A stretch of DNA of 64,000 nt, taken from positions 515,488-579,487 of the forward strand of contig NW_025541370.1 of assembly GCF_017591435.1 (NCBI RefSeq), read 5' to 3'. This stretch comes from Portunus trituberculatus. Its lineage: Eukaryota; Arthropoda; Malacostraca; Decapoda; Portunidae. A program made the translations under genes and the position numbers. Positions 12,690-33,692 of this stretch are shown here, piece by piece. Position 1 is the first letter of the stretch, and each line of letters begins with the position of its first letter. A model generated the notes under the pieces. It did not search any database. It was given only the letters and a program-made list of their open reading frames with translations, and was not told the DNA's origin.

Positions 12690-13866
12690 CCTCTACAAGA
12701 TTCGACCCCTCTCAGTGCAAGCTTGGCAGAAGCAGGCGTCTCGACACTCATGTACCTGGACGATTGGTTAATTCATTCGCCTACCAAGGAGGGTGTCTTG
12801 AACGGCGTCTCAGTGACGCTGAAAGTGTTGGGAGACATGGGTTTCCAGGTGAACTGGGACAAATCTGCCTTCACTTCCGAGCAGAAGCTTTGTTGGCTCG
12901 GATAGAGTGGGACACGATCAACGCCTCCCTCTCGCTAGCTCCAGACAACGCCCTTCGAACGCTCCGCTCCGTCAGGAGGGTTTACTTCTCACACGTTCTC
13001 TCGCCGTCAGTGGGGAGGGCCTTCTGGGTTGCCTCAACTTCGCGGCCCCGACCCTTCCCCTCGGCTGCCTAAAGCTACGGCGTTTGACGTGGGAGGTCAA
13101 CAGAGCCATTCCCATCCTACCTCGTGACCTCCCCAGACCAGTTACTCCTACACTTCACAGCCTGTTGCGTTCTTGGCTCCAGTCTGGGGCCCTTCGCGAG
13201 TCCATTCCTTGGTTCCCAGCCCCACCTCAGTTAACAGTAGCGACGGACGCCTCAGACGTAGGATCGGGTTTCCAGTCCAGCTGGAGGCATCAGGCTTGCG
13301 GGGGATGGTCGGAGGAGAACAGGTTCCTCCACATCAATCTTCGGGAGCTTTTTGTGGTGCAGGAATGGCTCTTCAGGCACCACGAGATCCGGGGCTTGAG
13401 CGTCCGCTTCGATATGGACAACGTGACGGCCGTGCACTACATACAGCGGCAGGGTACGGCTCGGTCCCGTCAGCTCCTGGCTCTGTCAGAGGACATTTTC
13501 GCCGAGGCTTCACTCAGGCAGCTGTCACTCTCAGCGAAGTTTGTCCCGGGCCGGGAGAACACCTGGGCGGACGCTCTGTCCAGGTTCCGGGGATCGTCGG
13601 TCGAGTGGCGTCTCCGCCTCGGATGTTCGACTCCTCACACCCGCTACAGAACCCCACAAGTGGACCTCTTCGCCTCCTCGGACACAGCCCAGCTTCCCCT
13701 CTACCTCACCTACAACCGGAGGACACGCACCGGCGGCCCAGATGCCTTCACAGAGGACTGGAACCAGTGGGACTTCGTGTACCTCTTTTCTCCACCTCTG
13801 ACTCCAGTTCTTCTGAGGGTGATGCTGAGGCTGCGGGTCACCACCTGGCAGCCCTTGAAAAGGGGG
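12690..13866 (+). pseudogene. DIRS-like retrotransposon RT and RNase H
   Basis: The RT catalytic box is YLDDWLI (YLDD at 12753-12764), the form typical of DIRS-order elements. It is followed by connection sequence, then RNase H (TDASDVGSGF, LRELFVVQEWLF, FDMDNVTAVHYIQ, ADALSRF). The characteristic DIRS tail is QVDLFASSDTAQLPLYL, then DAFTEDWNQWDFVYLFSPP. Frame changes at about 12897 and 13050-13060 split the coding frame into three. The methyltransferase-like and tyrosine-recombinase parts expected downstream are absent; sequence after 13866 is of other origin. The N-terminal RT is lost toward the gap. Confidence 0.8.
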
Positions 13867-13974
13867 AAGTCCAGACTGGGAAGCCTGAAAAGCCGGGAAG
13901 CGGGACAGGGCAGTGTCGAGGACGGGCCCGAGCAAAGAAGGAAGGAGGGCAGCAACCTGGGAGGCCAAACTGCC

Positions 13975-14862
13975 TCACCCCACCTGTCTCTCTACCGGCA
14001 CCCCGCCCTTGCGGTGCTTACGGTGGGGGGAAGGGGAGGGGGATGGAGAGGACGAGGTCGAGGTCGAGGACGAGGACGGAGACGAATGGCGAGTCCGAGG
14101 CCTCCCTGGAGACAAAGACCTCTTTCTCGGCCGGGACTTCCCGCAGGACCCGCGAGAGGGACCACGAGAAGAAGACGAGGTCCTGGGTTTGCCCAACGAT
14201 GAGGGTCGGGAGCCGGTAGAGTGCCGGAAACGGTCTGAGGCATGGGGCTGCTGAGAGGCCACAAGACCCCCAGGGACGCCATCCTCTAGACCAACATCCT
14301 CGTCCCCCTGGTCCCCGAGAGGCCTGGGTTGTGAACCCATGGGCGGCTCGGAGACGCAGGACGGGTTGCGGGAGCAAGTGAGCCCCAACTCCACTCCCAG
14401 CGCTGGATCAGCCCAGGACAGGGGGGAATCACCTGAAGACCTCAACTTCCGCGCCCTCTGCCACGCGCCCCGAAGGAGCTCAAGGGCGGGGAGCTTGGCA
14501 CGGGCTGTCGGAGGGGCAGCACGAATCTCCTCCACCCACACCTCGCATACAGAACAGGCCAGAGGGTCGAAGCCTGCCTGAGTGAAACACGAGGCACGAG
14601 GAGAACAGTAGTTGTGCCCATCTGATGAAATCCTGACAGAGCAGCCAGACGCAGCACACACACGTTTAGTCTGAAAAACACAAGGGAAAAACGGAAATAC
14701 GTGGTAAGCACGGATAGGTCGGCGAACCTTGAGGCAAACTAGGTAACATGAGAACAAGCACACGCTCTCGTATCGTACCCGGGAACAACCTCTAAGGAAA
14801 CATCTGTAAAACAGGCAAGGCCACCTCGTAAAACACGAGCAGGAACCAGAACTTACCGACAT
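13975..14862 (-). CDS. DIRS-like gag (ORF1) with a predicted 186-bp intron
   Basis: Exon 1 is only ATG TCG (14857-14862), followed by GTAAGT. The acceptor TTTTTCAG ends at 14671. Exon 2 (13975-14670) then reads TKRVCAASGCSVRISSDGH and continues to a stop, giving about 233 residues if spliced. Near the N terminus a cysteine/histidine pattern C-x(6)-D-x-H-x2-C, then C...C-x2-C-x-x-W (ACSVCEVW), resembles the zinc-binding head of DIRS-type gag proteins. The C-terminal third is rich in Ser, Arg and Pro. The intron is also open in the same frame (62 codons, no stop), so an unspliced product is possible. This is the strand opposite the neighbouring DIRS RT, so the two are probably separate copies or an inverted rearrangement. 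Strong coding shadows on the other strand come from the GA-rich Ser/Arg codons. Confidence 0.55.
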   Translation of the reverse strand: MSVSSGSCSCFTRWPCLFYRCFLRGCSRVRYESVCLFSCYLVCLKVRRPIRAYHVFPFFPCVFQTKRVCAASGCSVRISSDGHNYCSPRASCFTQAGFDPLACSVCEVWVEEIRAAPPTARAKLPALELLRGAWQRARKLRSSGDSPLSWADPALGVELGLTCSRNPSCVSEPPMGSQPRPLGDQGDEDVGLEDGVPGGLVASQQPHASDRFRHSTGSRPSSLGKPRTSSSSRGPSRGSCGKSRPRKRSLSPGRPRTRHSSPSSSSTSTSSSPSPSPSPHRKHRKGGVPVERQVG

Positions 14863-15147
14863 AACCAACGTAGATGCGGGAAGAAAGACGGTGAAGAACA
14901 GAACTACCAGCCAGCCTGGTTCCGCGAGCAAGAGTGACCGGTGTAACGGTGTCTCGGATTGGTGGCTATCCAGGGGGTGTGGGAGGGGGCTTTCCACGCA
15001 TGCGCATATACCTGCACAGAGCCGGGAATTTTAATTTCCGATGATTTAAGCGGAACTTTCCTTCCATACACGCTCTTCTGAAAGTATTCAATAAAGTAAG
15101 GAGCGTGAAGGAAGGTTACTGCTATAGCTTCGCTGTGTAGGTTTCTT

Positions 15148-17284
15148 TCAGCCGATAATATAGTCCTGCAATCTCCGTGGTGGTCGACGCTGGCGGGGTA
15201 GGCGGCGGGCGGCGGCTGGCGGTGAGTCACCCACTCCTGACTCAGCTTCTTCATCCCCGCTCGTCCCCGCTCCACCGTCCTCGCTGCCCAGGAGGCCCGC
15301 GTCAGGTCCCGTTACGTCCTCTGCTACTATGGCAAGGGCAGCTTCCTCCTCCTCACTGCTGCTGTCACACGGGACTTGGCCCCAGGTGAACTTCCCCGGC
15401 CCGTGGTATCTCCACAGTCGGTCAGCATGAATTATCTTGGGCTTCCCGCGTTGTCCTCGACGAATACGGAAGGTTACCTCCGACACCTTCTCGATGACAG
15501 TGTATGGCCCCTCCCAGAGGCTCTGCAGCTTCGGTGAGAGACCTTTCCGCCGGCGGGGTTGTAAAGCCACACCTTGTCGCCAACTGCAAACTCAGCCGCG
15601 CGACTTCCCGGTCATAGCGGTGCCTCATGGCCTCGCCTGCCAGCTTAAGTCGTCCTCGCACCTGATGATGAGCCTCCACTAGCCGCTCCTGCAGTGCTAT
15701 GGCGTAGTCCGTGGCCACAGTAGGCAGTTCTTCATCTGGAGGGCGTCCTGTTGTCAAGTCCACCGGCAGGCGAAGCTCCCGGCCCATCATAAGCCGGGCC
15801 GGCGTGTAGGTGGTGGCCTCGTGCGCGGCAGACCTGTATGCCATGAGCAGAGCGGGAAGCTTCCGGTCCCACTCTGTCTGTCCCTCTGTACAGTATTTGG
15901 CCAGTTCCTGAGCCAGTGTCCTGTTGAAGCGCTCCACCATCCCGTCAGACTGCGGCCTCAGTGGTGTTGTCCTCGTCTTCCGCAGGCCCATTAGCTGGCA
16001 ACACTCGCCGAATACCTCCGACTCAAACTCGCGGCCTTGATCGGAATGCAGCTCTCCAGGCACACCAAACCTGGTGAAGAACTGCTCCACCAGTACCTCT
16101 GCTACAGTCACTGCTTCATGGTTCGGCAGTGCGTACGCCTCGGGCCATTTCGTGAAGTAGTCCATGGCAACACAGATGTAACGATTGCCAGCTGCAGTCG
16201 CGGGTAGCGGCCCCACGATGTCTACTGCTACTCGCTCCATCGGGGCTCCCACCTGATACAGCTGTAGCGGCGCTCTACCCTTCCGTGCTGGTCCCTTCTT
16301 GGCGTTACAGGTGTCGCACACTCGGCACCATTCTTGTACATCCTTGCGCATCCCCAGCCAGTAGAACCGCTGTCGTAGACGACTGAGTGTCTTCTTCACT
16401 CCTAGATGCCCACTGGCGACGCCCTCATGCATCTCCCGCATCAGGCTAGCTCTCATATCACGAGGAATGACTGTCTGCCAGTACATCATCCCTCCGTCAG
16501 GTGTCAGCCACTTCTTCACCAGTACTCCTCTACTCAATTTCAGCGTGTCCCACTGCCTCCAGTAGAATCTCGTAGCTGGGCTCAGGGCTGCCACTTCTTG
16601 CTCGCCAGGGCGACCTTGACCTTCCTCCAGCCACTTTACTACTGGGTGGAGATCCGGGTCCTTCCTCTGCGCCTCCTGCAGAAGCGTGTCTCCGTCACCC
16701 TCCGCGCCATGGACTCGTGTCAGCCTGCAGACTTCTTCTGGCTCCTTCCTGCTGCAATGGTGACACTCAGGCTCACATGGACGTCTGCTGAGGCTGTCAG
16801 CGTTCTTGTGGACTCTCCCAGGGCGATGCTCGACGCAGTAATCGTACTGCTCCAGCCTGCCGATCCACCTCGCCAACTGCCCCTCAGGATTCTTCATCGT
16901 CTTCAACCACCGCAGGGCTGCGTGGTCCGTCCTCACAGTAAACTTTGCCCCATACAGGTACGGGTGAAAGTTTTCTAGACTCTTCACCACCGCCAGAAGT
17001 TTCTTCTGCGTGACACAGTAATTTCTCTCCGCTTGACTGAACTTCTTACTGTAGTACGCCACCACATGCTCGCGTCCGTCCTTCAGCTGTGACAGCACCG
17101 CTCCCACGCCCTCAGCACTAGCGTCACAATCCACGACGTACGGGCAAGCGGGGTCCGGGTATGGCAGCACAGGAGCGTTCACCAGCGCCTCCTTCAGCCG
17201 CTCAAAGGCTGTCTGACACCCAGCATCCCAGCAAAATCGGGCCCCTTTTCTTGTCGGGTGGTGCAGGGGGGCCGCTATGCTGGC
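15148..17284 (-). pseudogene. Ty3/gypsy pol fragment: RNase H, integrase, C-terminal domain
   Basis: Reading down the minus strand from 17284 come the end of the RT thumb (ASIAAPLHH), RNase H (VVDCDASAEGVGAVLS near 17130; VRTDHAALRWL near 16930; NADSLSRR), and an H-H-C-C zinc-binding module (MHEGVASGHLG, then CRVCDTC; about 16430-16300). The integrase core follows with Asp (AVDIVGPLP), Asp (HSDQGREF) and Glu (GMVERFNRTL), about 16220-15930. Next is a GPY/F-type C-terminal module (SPKLQSLWEGPYTVIEKV) and an acidic, Ser-rich, then Arg/Pro-rich tail ending at 15148. The RNase H block usually reading TEKELLAVV is TQKKLLAVV, so the catalytic Glu is missing. Frameshifts lie near 15598 and 15560. 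The 5' part (gag, protease, RT) is absent: the element stops at the junction with LINE copy C. Confidence 0.85.
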
Positions 17285-18075
17285 TCCACTCCTACGCTGA
17301 TGATACCACCCTACGTCTTTCCACGTCCTTTCAGAGACGACCAACCCTTCAGGAAGTCAACAGATCACACAGGGACGCCACAGAACCCCTGACTTCTGAT
17401 CGTTCTAAGATTTCCGATTAGGGTAGAGAAAATCTAGTAGTTTTCAATGCCTCAAAAACTCAGTTCCTCCATCTATCAACTCGACACAACCTTCCAGACA
17501 ACTATCCCCTCTTCTTCAATGACACTCAACTGTCTCTCTCTTCCACAATGAATATCCTCGGTCTGTCCTTTGCTCATAATCTTAACTGGAAACTTCACAT
17601 CTCATCTCTTGCTAAAACAGCTTCTATGAAGTTAGGTGTTCTGAGGCGTCTCCGCCAGTTTTTCTCGCCCCTCCAACTGCTTACCCTGTGTAAGGGCCTT
17701 GTCCGCCTGTGCATGGAGTAATCTTCACATGTTTGGGGGGGTTCCAGTCACACAGTTTTACTAGATAGGGTGGAATCAAAAGCTCTTCGTCTCATCAACT
17801 CCCCTCCTCTCACTAACTGTCTTCAGCCTCTTTCTCACCGCCGGAATGTTGCATCTCTTTCTACATTTTATCGCAATTTTCATGTTAACTGTTCTACTGA
17901 TCTTGGTAACTGCATGCCATCCCTCCTCCTGCGGCCTCGCTCATCCTTATTCTGTCCAACTCTCTAACGCAAAAGTTAACCAGTACTCTCAATCATTCAT
18001 CCCTTTCACTGGTAAACTCTGGAACTCCCTCCCTGCATCTGTATTTCCGAATTCCTACTTGTCTTCTTTTAAGAG
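17285..18075 (+). pseudogene. Jockey-like LINE copy C, RT C-terminal half
   Basis: Starts abruptly at TCCACTCCTACGCTGATGATACC, corresponding to YADD (17293-17304), and follows the family sequence through MNILGLSFAHNLNW, ALRLINSPPL and FIPFTGKLWNSLPASVFP. The left edge abuts the gypsy fragment with no residual sequence. The right edge is interrupted at AAGAG by an insertion, and the element resumes at 19360. Frameshifts and a stop (near 17420) make it inactive. Most of its upstream half is not present between here and copy A at 11984. Confidence 0.85.
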
Positions 18076-19359
18076 TGTCATAACCTGATGCAGCAGCAGA
18101 AGCAATACATGGAAAAAACAAACATATCTACGGGACATTGACCCTGCTATAAATAGAAGCCAGCTGGGTCAAGATGCTGTGGGTCAAAAAAAACATTAAC
18201 AAGAGAATAGGCTGCCGGGGATCAGATTTCAAACCAGGAGCTGACCCAGGCAGATGTCCAAGACCAAATGACTTTTAAACAACCTTGGGGAGTAGTATAT
18301 GACCTTGGGGAGTAGTGTAGATCACATATGGTTCCCCACGTGGAGTTAAACATGGATGGTGAACTTAACTGGCCAATAAGCAACCTGGCTATCCTGATCA
18401 GACCAATAAGAAATTGGCCATCTTAGTAGGTATATACACCACGTGGAGTGACCCATGATTGGTGCATAAATATGACCAATAAACAACCTGAATATCATAG
18501 TTAGACCAATAAGGAATTTGTTATTGTTGTAGGGAAAACGTGAACTTCTGAAACGCCAATAGGATGATGTCGCATTTCTGGAGCTGTACTACGGTTAAGA
18601 ATTATTTGATGGTATTTTGTATGTGTTTTCGTCCTTATGTTGTTCACACGTGGACCCCCACGTGGAGTGATCTCTGAATGGTGGATGGTAAACTAGGCGT
18701 GGAAGGAAAAAGTGCGAGACATTGGGTATAAAATAGGCTGGACCTACAAGAAAGGGGTTCGGCAGACGAGAGAAGAGCGAGAGACAGAAGCCGAGAGGCT
18801 GCGGTTCCAGACACGAGAGGAGAGGAACCATTGAGTCATGGACAGACTCTTCCTTGTATTAGTGAGTAGAGCTCTATAGTCGATAATGCAGTCTAAGACA
18901 TTGTATGTGTTATTTAAGTGAAAGGAGGAAACAATTATAGGATGTGTATTTACTAGGATGTTGTATTAAGATTTTATGTATGTGTAGTGCAATTTTGACA
19001 GTTGATGCATTATTTCATATTGAGGAGTTATTTACATATGACATATTGTGATATATGTGAGTTGAGTTCAAGCATTGCTTTGATATTGGATGCATCAGCT
19101 GTGAAATTGGCACGTGATGAATTCGTGAAATTTCTAGTGTTATGTGATTAATATTGGTGAAGGATTTACGGAGATAAGCCTAGACATTTCTAAGGATATT
19201 GATTGAAGTGGTGAGACATTATTGGAAGCATTGAGACGTGGTGTGTTTAATTTTAGTTGAATTAAAATGAAAAAATGCAATACAGTATGATATATTACCT
19301 ACAGTAAGAATAAGTCTTCACCTAAGATAGCGCAATTGCAACTTGCAACGAACTCTGAA
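18076..19359. mobile_element. 1284-bp insertion with 5-bp target duplication
   Basis: AAGAG occurs at 18071-18075 and again at 19360-19364, while the uninterrupted LINE copy B has it once. This marks an insertion of exactly 1284 bp beginning TGTCATAACC. Inside are three diverged repeats around CACGTGGAGT (near 18335, 18440, 18655), paired with GACCAATAA-type phrases, and a TATA-like GTATAAAATAG at about 18727. It has no coding capacity that I recognise. A solo LTR of a long-LTR element fits the TG start, the 5-bp duplication and the TATA box, but the right end (CTCTGAA) does not show the usual terminal CA. Confidence 0.7.
18726..18738 (+). promoter_or_regulatory. TATA-like box inside the insertion
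   Basis: GGTATAAAATAGG followed by a purine-rich leader (GAGAGAAGAGCGAGAGACAG). This would be the U3/R boundary if the insertion is a solo LTR (inference). Confidence 0.35.
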
Positions 19360-19515
19360 AAGAGGGAGGTATTGAGGCATTTGCTCCCCAACTTTGGCTG
19401 ACGCTTTTACACTTTTTAGAGAGCCAGCACTCAAGTGGGCCTTGTTTTTAATCTTTTTTTTTTTTTTTTCCCTTGGCTGGCCCTCTTCCCTACGTAAAAA
19501 AAAACAAAACAAAAA
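19360..19515 (+). pseudogene. Jockey-like LINE copy C, 3' end
   Basis: Continues the LINE after the insertion: AGAGGGAGGTATTGAGGCAT, then CACTCAAGTGGGCC and TGGCCCTCTTCCCTACGTAAAA. It ends in an A-rich tail, as copy B does at 43650-43809. Confidence 0.85.
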
Positions 19516-19641
19516 CATGATAGTACATTTTTACTATGGTTCCAGCCAAGGTCGTAATTAACATACATTTTCAGTGCTCAATTTGGGATTCACGTTTATA
19601 CTTTACAAAATTTATCTATAAAGTTCATTCTTTTATCACAT

Positions 19642-19647
19642 TTTAAT
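19642..19647 (-). promoter_or_regulatory. Candidate poly(A) signal of the lectin gene
   Basis: ATTAAA on the minus strand, 121 bp past the proposed stop; the common single-base variant of AATAAA. Confidence 0.35.
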
Positions 19648-19767
19648 GTCAGTAAAGCTGTGATGGTGCTATAAGGAATGAAGAAAAACTCGGAAACGGT
19701 TTCACATTCTTCTGATTGCGATCTTGTATTTTACATAAAGGTTTTCTTTTTGTACAATGTTGACAAG

Positions 19768-29998
<10,231 letters not shown>

Positions 29999-30029
29999 GT
30001 TGGCTGAGACATGAAAGTCACACACTCGT

Positions 30030-30046
30030 ACCCCTTTATATATATG
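30030..30046 (-). promoter_or_regulatory. TATA box of the lectin gene
   Basis: On the minus strand, ATATATATAAAGGGG lies about 40 bp before the ATG, leaving room for transcription start about 25-30 bp downstream and a very short 5' leader containing CTCAGCC. Confidence 0.6.
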
Positions 30047-30180
30047 AAATATTGCGCATTCACGATCACACAAACCTTAATTGCAGCACATCCTTGAAAA
30101 GAGTCAATTATCCTCATTCCTCGACCCACTATTCAAGTCTCAAATAGACTTTTACACATTTTTTTCTTAATATTTCACTT

Positions 30181-30181
<1 letters not shown>

Positions 30182-30240
<59 letters not shown>
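30182..30240. repeat. (AC)n microsatellite
   Basis: About 27 AC units upstream of the lectin promoter region. Confidence 0.95.
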
Positions 30241-30700
30241 TAAAGGTTTTTTTTTCTGAGGTGGCGTGGGATGGAGAATAAAGTAAATTGAGTTGTCACG
30301 ATGGTGACCTCCAAAATTTAAAGACTGTCATTCCCAGCATGACAGAAGTAATCTTCCATCATAAATAGGTTCGTTAACAGCACTTAGTTTATGTCACTTA
30401 GCCGGGAGACATGTGTTGGGACAGGTGGGCTGCGTACACACCGATGCTTTAGTACTGTAACTATTGCCGCATTACAGGTAAAGAGACTTGGTACTTCTTC
30501 CTCATGAAGCTTATGTTTGGACTTATTACTAATGTCATCATTTGGACAGTATTTTTTTTTTCTTTCTTTTTTTATTGATTTATTTATCTTTTTTTTAAGT
30601 GACAATTTGTAATAATATAAATAAATAAATAAATAAGTAAAATAAATCCAGTTAGAATTTATAATTTCACTTAGAGTTATGACATCGCATTTGATATATC
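30241..30700. other. Unassigned AT-rich sequence
   Basis: Contains a T-rich run and (AAAT)n near 30615-30645. No gene seen. Confidence 0.4.
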
Positions 30701-30717
30701 TTCTAGTGTGTGTGTGT

Positions 30718-30774
<57 letters not shown>
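30701..30774. repeat. (GT)n microsatellite
   Basis: About 35 GT units with one TATG interruption near its left end. Confidence 0.95.
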
Positions 30775-30775
<1 letters not shown>

Positions 30776-32090
30776 TAAACAATAAGTATGTAGTGTTTGA
30801 AAGACAAGTCAAATTGTATATAATCTTATTTTAGTCCATGAATGACATAAAAATCGATGGTTTATATGGCTTGATAAATGATTTCGAAATTAAATCCTTT
30901 AATATTTTCAATGTAAAAAGTCGCCTGGCATTCGTTAAATACTGAATGGGATAATTCATATGTTTCTGAATAATACCTTGCTGCTATCTACATTTATTTG
31001 TTATTTAATGGCAAAGAAAGCTAATCGTTTTAGACTTGACTAAAGCTCGTATTTCAAATGCTGTACTTCTTTTATCGCCACTGACGAGTCAGTTGTTGCT
31101 GGTGTATGCCACTTTATAAACACCAAAGAAAGTCACTATAGTAGATCTATACATAGGTTTCCATCCAAACCACAAAACACTTGTGAATTTTTCCGGAAAT
31201 ACGGTTGTTGATGTTTTTTTTATTATTATTTAATACTAACAGTTTGTAGGGAAGCTTGTAAGAAATATTTTGGAAATTTACATATATGATATTTACTTAT
31301 CTACTTTCATTGTATACTTAGAAAAATAAAGTAAAGAGCGAATTCAAGAATATACATATAGTCAATCAAGCATGAACGTTTTCTACGTAAACGATTTTCT
31401 ATGTCGTTATACTAAAGAAGCTTGCATGCAACTTTTCTATTCCTATGTGGAACAGGGAAGATGGTGTCTTCTGTAGTTAGCTCATACACTTTTTTTTTTT
31501 TTTTTTTTACGCCAGTTTTGTCTTAAAATTTTGTTTAGCACCTTCCTCTTCTTGCATCTATCCACCGTAACACAAATTCTTACTTCACGCTCAGTACTGA
31601 GAAAACTATTCTCACTTTATTGATAATCATAAACAAGCAACGGCATAAACAATTCCTAATAATAATAATCTAATATGAAATGTGGCTTGATATCTATATT
31701 ATGCACCATGAAAAATTTAATTGATACTATTAAAAAAGTTGGAATGGGGGCAAACATTTAGATAATTCGAAGACATATGAATAATCTTCAATTTGTTTAT
31801 GGCATAGTGAATCTAAAAACGAGCCGCAGCGATAAGTTATTCTAGACGGTGGAAACAAGAAATAAGGCTTAAAAACCAAGCTTGAAAATAAGTGTTTACA
31901 AAATTAAACTTGAAGAAAAGGGGATACAATTATAGGTATGTGTTCAAAAGTAGAGCAGGTACGCACTGTATTAAGGCGGGTTCACACGAGCCAATTTGCG
32001 ACTGATATTTTACGTAAGTAGAGTTTCCAGCTCATCCCTTCTAGTCGGAAAGTGTCAGACGTAGCGCATGTTAAGTATCGACTACACCTT
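30775..32090. other. Unassigned AT-rich sequence
   Basis: No open frame, RNA gene or recognised element. There is a T run near 31490-31508. Confidence 0.4.
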
Positions 32091-32095
32091 TTAAC

Positions 32096-32425
32096 TTTCA
32101 AATTAAAAACTGAACTTCAAATTAAAAAAAAAACTTACTTTCAAATAAAAAAAAACTGACTTTCAAATAAAAAAAAAAACTGACTTTCAAATTAAAAAAT
32201 GACTTTCAGATAAAAAAAAAAAAAAAACTTCAAATAAAAAAGACAAATAAAAAAAAACTTACTTTCAAATTAAAAAAACAACTAACTTTCAAATTAAAAA
32301 AACTGACTTTCAAATTAAAAAACTAAACTTCAAATTAAAAAAACTGACTTTCAAATTAAAAAAAACTGAACTTCAAATTCAAATGAAAAAAGTTTACTTC
32401 CAAATAAAAAAAAATTAATTTCGTC
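32096..32425. repeat. A-rich tandem array, 17-18-bp unit
   Basis: About 18 units of the form ACTTTCAAATTAAAAAA, with the A-run varying from 4 to 14. It begins at TACACCTTTTAACTTTCAAATT, which is also the sequence that follows a LINE 3' end on the opposite strand near 45976. Confidence 0.9.
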
Positions 32426-32590
32426 TATTTCCACCATCACTGGTTTCCAACACCACCCATTTTCACCATCACCCATTTCCACTTTCACCCATTTCCACTT
32501 ACCCATTTCCACTACCACCACCCATTTCCATTCACCCAATTTTCACCACCACCATTTCCAACATCACCACCAATCACCACTATTTCACCA
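32426..32590. repeat. ACCCATTTCCACCATC-type repeats
   Basis: Imperfect 12-18-bp units rich in CCATTTCCAC form the transition into (CCA)n. The reverse-complement version (TGGTGGAAATGGGTGA type) is at 45730-45900. Confidence 0.85.
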
Positions 32591-33645
32591 TGCAATCACC
32601 ACCCATTTCACCACCACCACCATCACCACCACCATCACCAATTTCACAACACCACCATCACCACATACCACCACCACCACCACCACCACACCACCACCAC
32701 CACCACAATCACCACCACCACCACTACCACCACCACCACCACACCACCACCACCACCACCACCACCACTACCACCACACCACCACCACACCACCATCACC
32801 ACCACCACCACCACCACAACCACACACCACCACCACCACCACCACCACCACCACCACCACCACCACCACCACCATCATCACCACCACCACCACTGTCACC
32901 AACCATCACCACACACCATCACCATCACCACCACCACACCACCACCACCACCACCACCACCATCACACACCACCACCACCACCACAACCACCACACCATC
33001 ATCACCATCATATCACCACCACCACCACCATCACCACCACCATCCACCACCACCACACACACCACCACAACCACCATCACCACCACCATCACCACCACCA
33101 CCACCACCACCACAACCACCACCACCACCACCACCACCACCACCACCACCACCACCACCATCACACCACCATCACCATCACCACAACCATCACCACCACC
33201 ACCACCACCACCACCACCACCACCACTGCCACCACCACCACCACCACCACCACCACCACACCATCACCACACACTGCCACACCACCACCACCACCACACC
33301 ACCACCACCACCACACACCACACACCACCACCACCACCACCACCACCACCACCACCACCACCACCACACCACCACACACCACCACCACCACCACACCACC
33401 ACCACCACCACCATCACCACCACCACCACCACCACACACCACCACCACCACCACCACCACCACCACCACCACCACCATACCATCACCACCACCACCACCA
33501 CCACCACCACCACCACCATCACCACCACCACACCACACCACTCACCACCACAAACACCACTATCACCACCACATCACCACACCACAACCACCACCACCAC
33601 ACACACCACCACACCACCACCACACAACCATCACCACTCACCACC
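32591..33645. repeat. Kilobase (CCA)n tract
   Basis: Over 1 kb of CAC/CCA triplets with occasional ATC, ACA or single-base slips. The plus strand is almost free of G. Poly-His, poly-Pro and poly-Thr translations are artefacts. Confidence 0.97.
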
Positions 33646-33647
33646 AC

Positions 33648-33692
33648 TGGTTGTGATGGTGGTGGAACCACTGTATACCACCATCACAACCA
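33648..33692. repeat. Inverted repeat at the C-rich/G-rich strand switch
   Basis: Arms 33648-33663 and 33677-33692 (TGGTTGTGATGGTGGT and its complement) are perfect 16-bp inverted repeats with a 13-base loop. They sit where (CCA)n stops and (TGG)-type repeats start. Confidence 0.85.

Noticed and set aside
11749..12771. Open frames spanning the N runs at 11985 and 44623
   Set aside because: N bases do not encode anything; only the flanking pieces were interpreted.
13975..14250. Plus-strand Arg/Gly-rich reading frames after the DIRS RNase H
   Set aside because: They are the complement of the Ser/Arg-rich gag C terminus on the minus strand and lose all DIRS similarity after about 13866.
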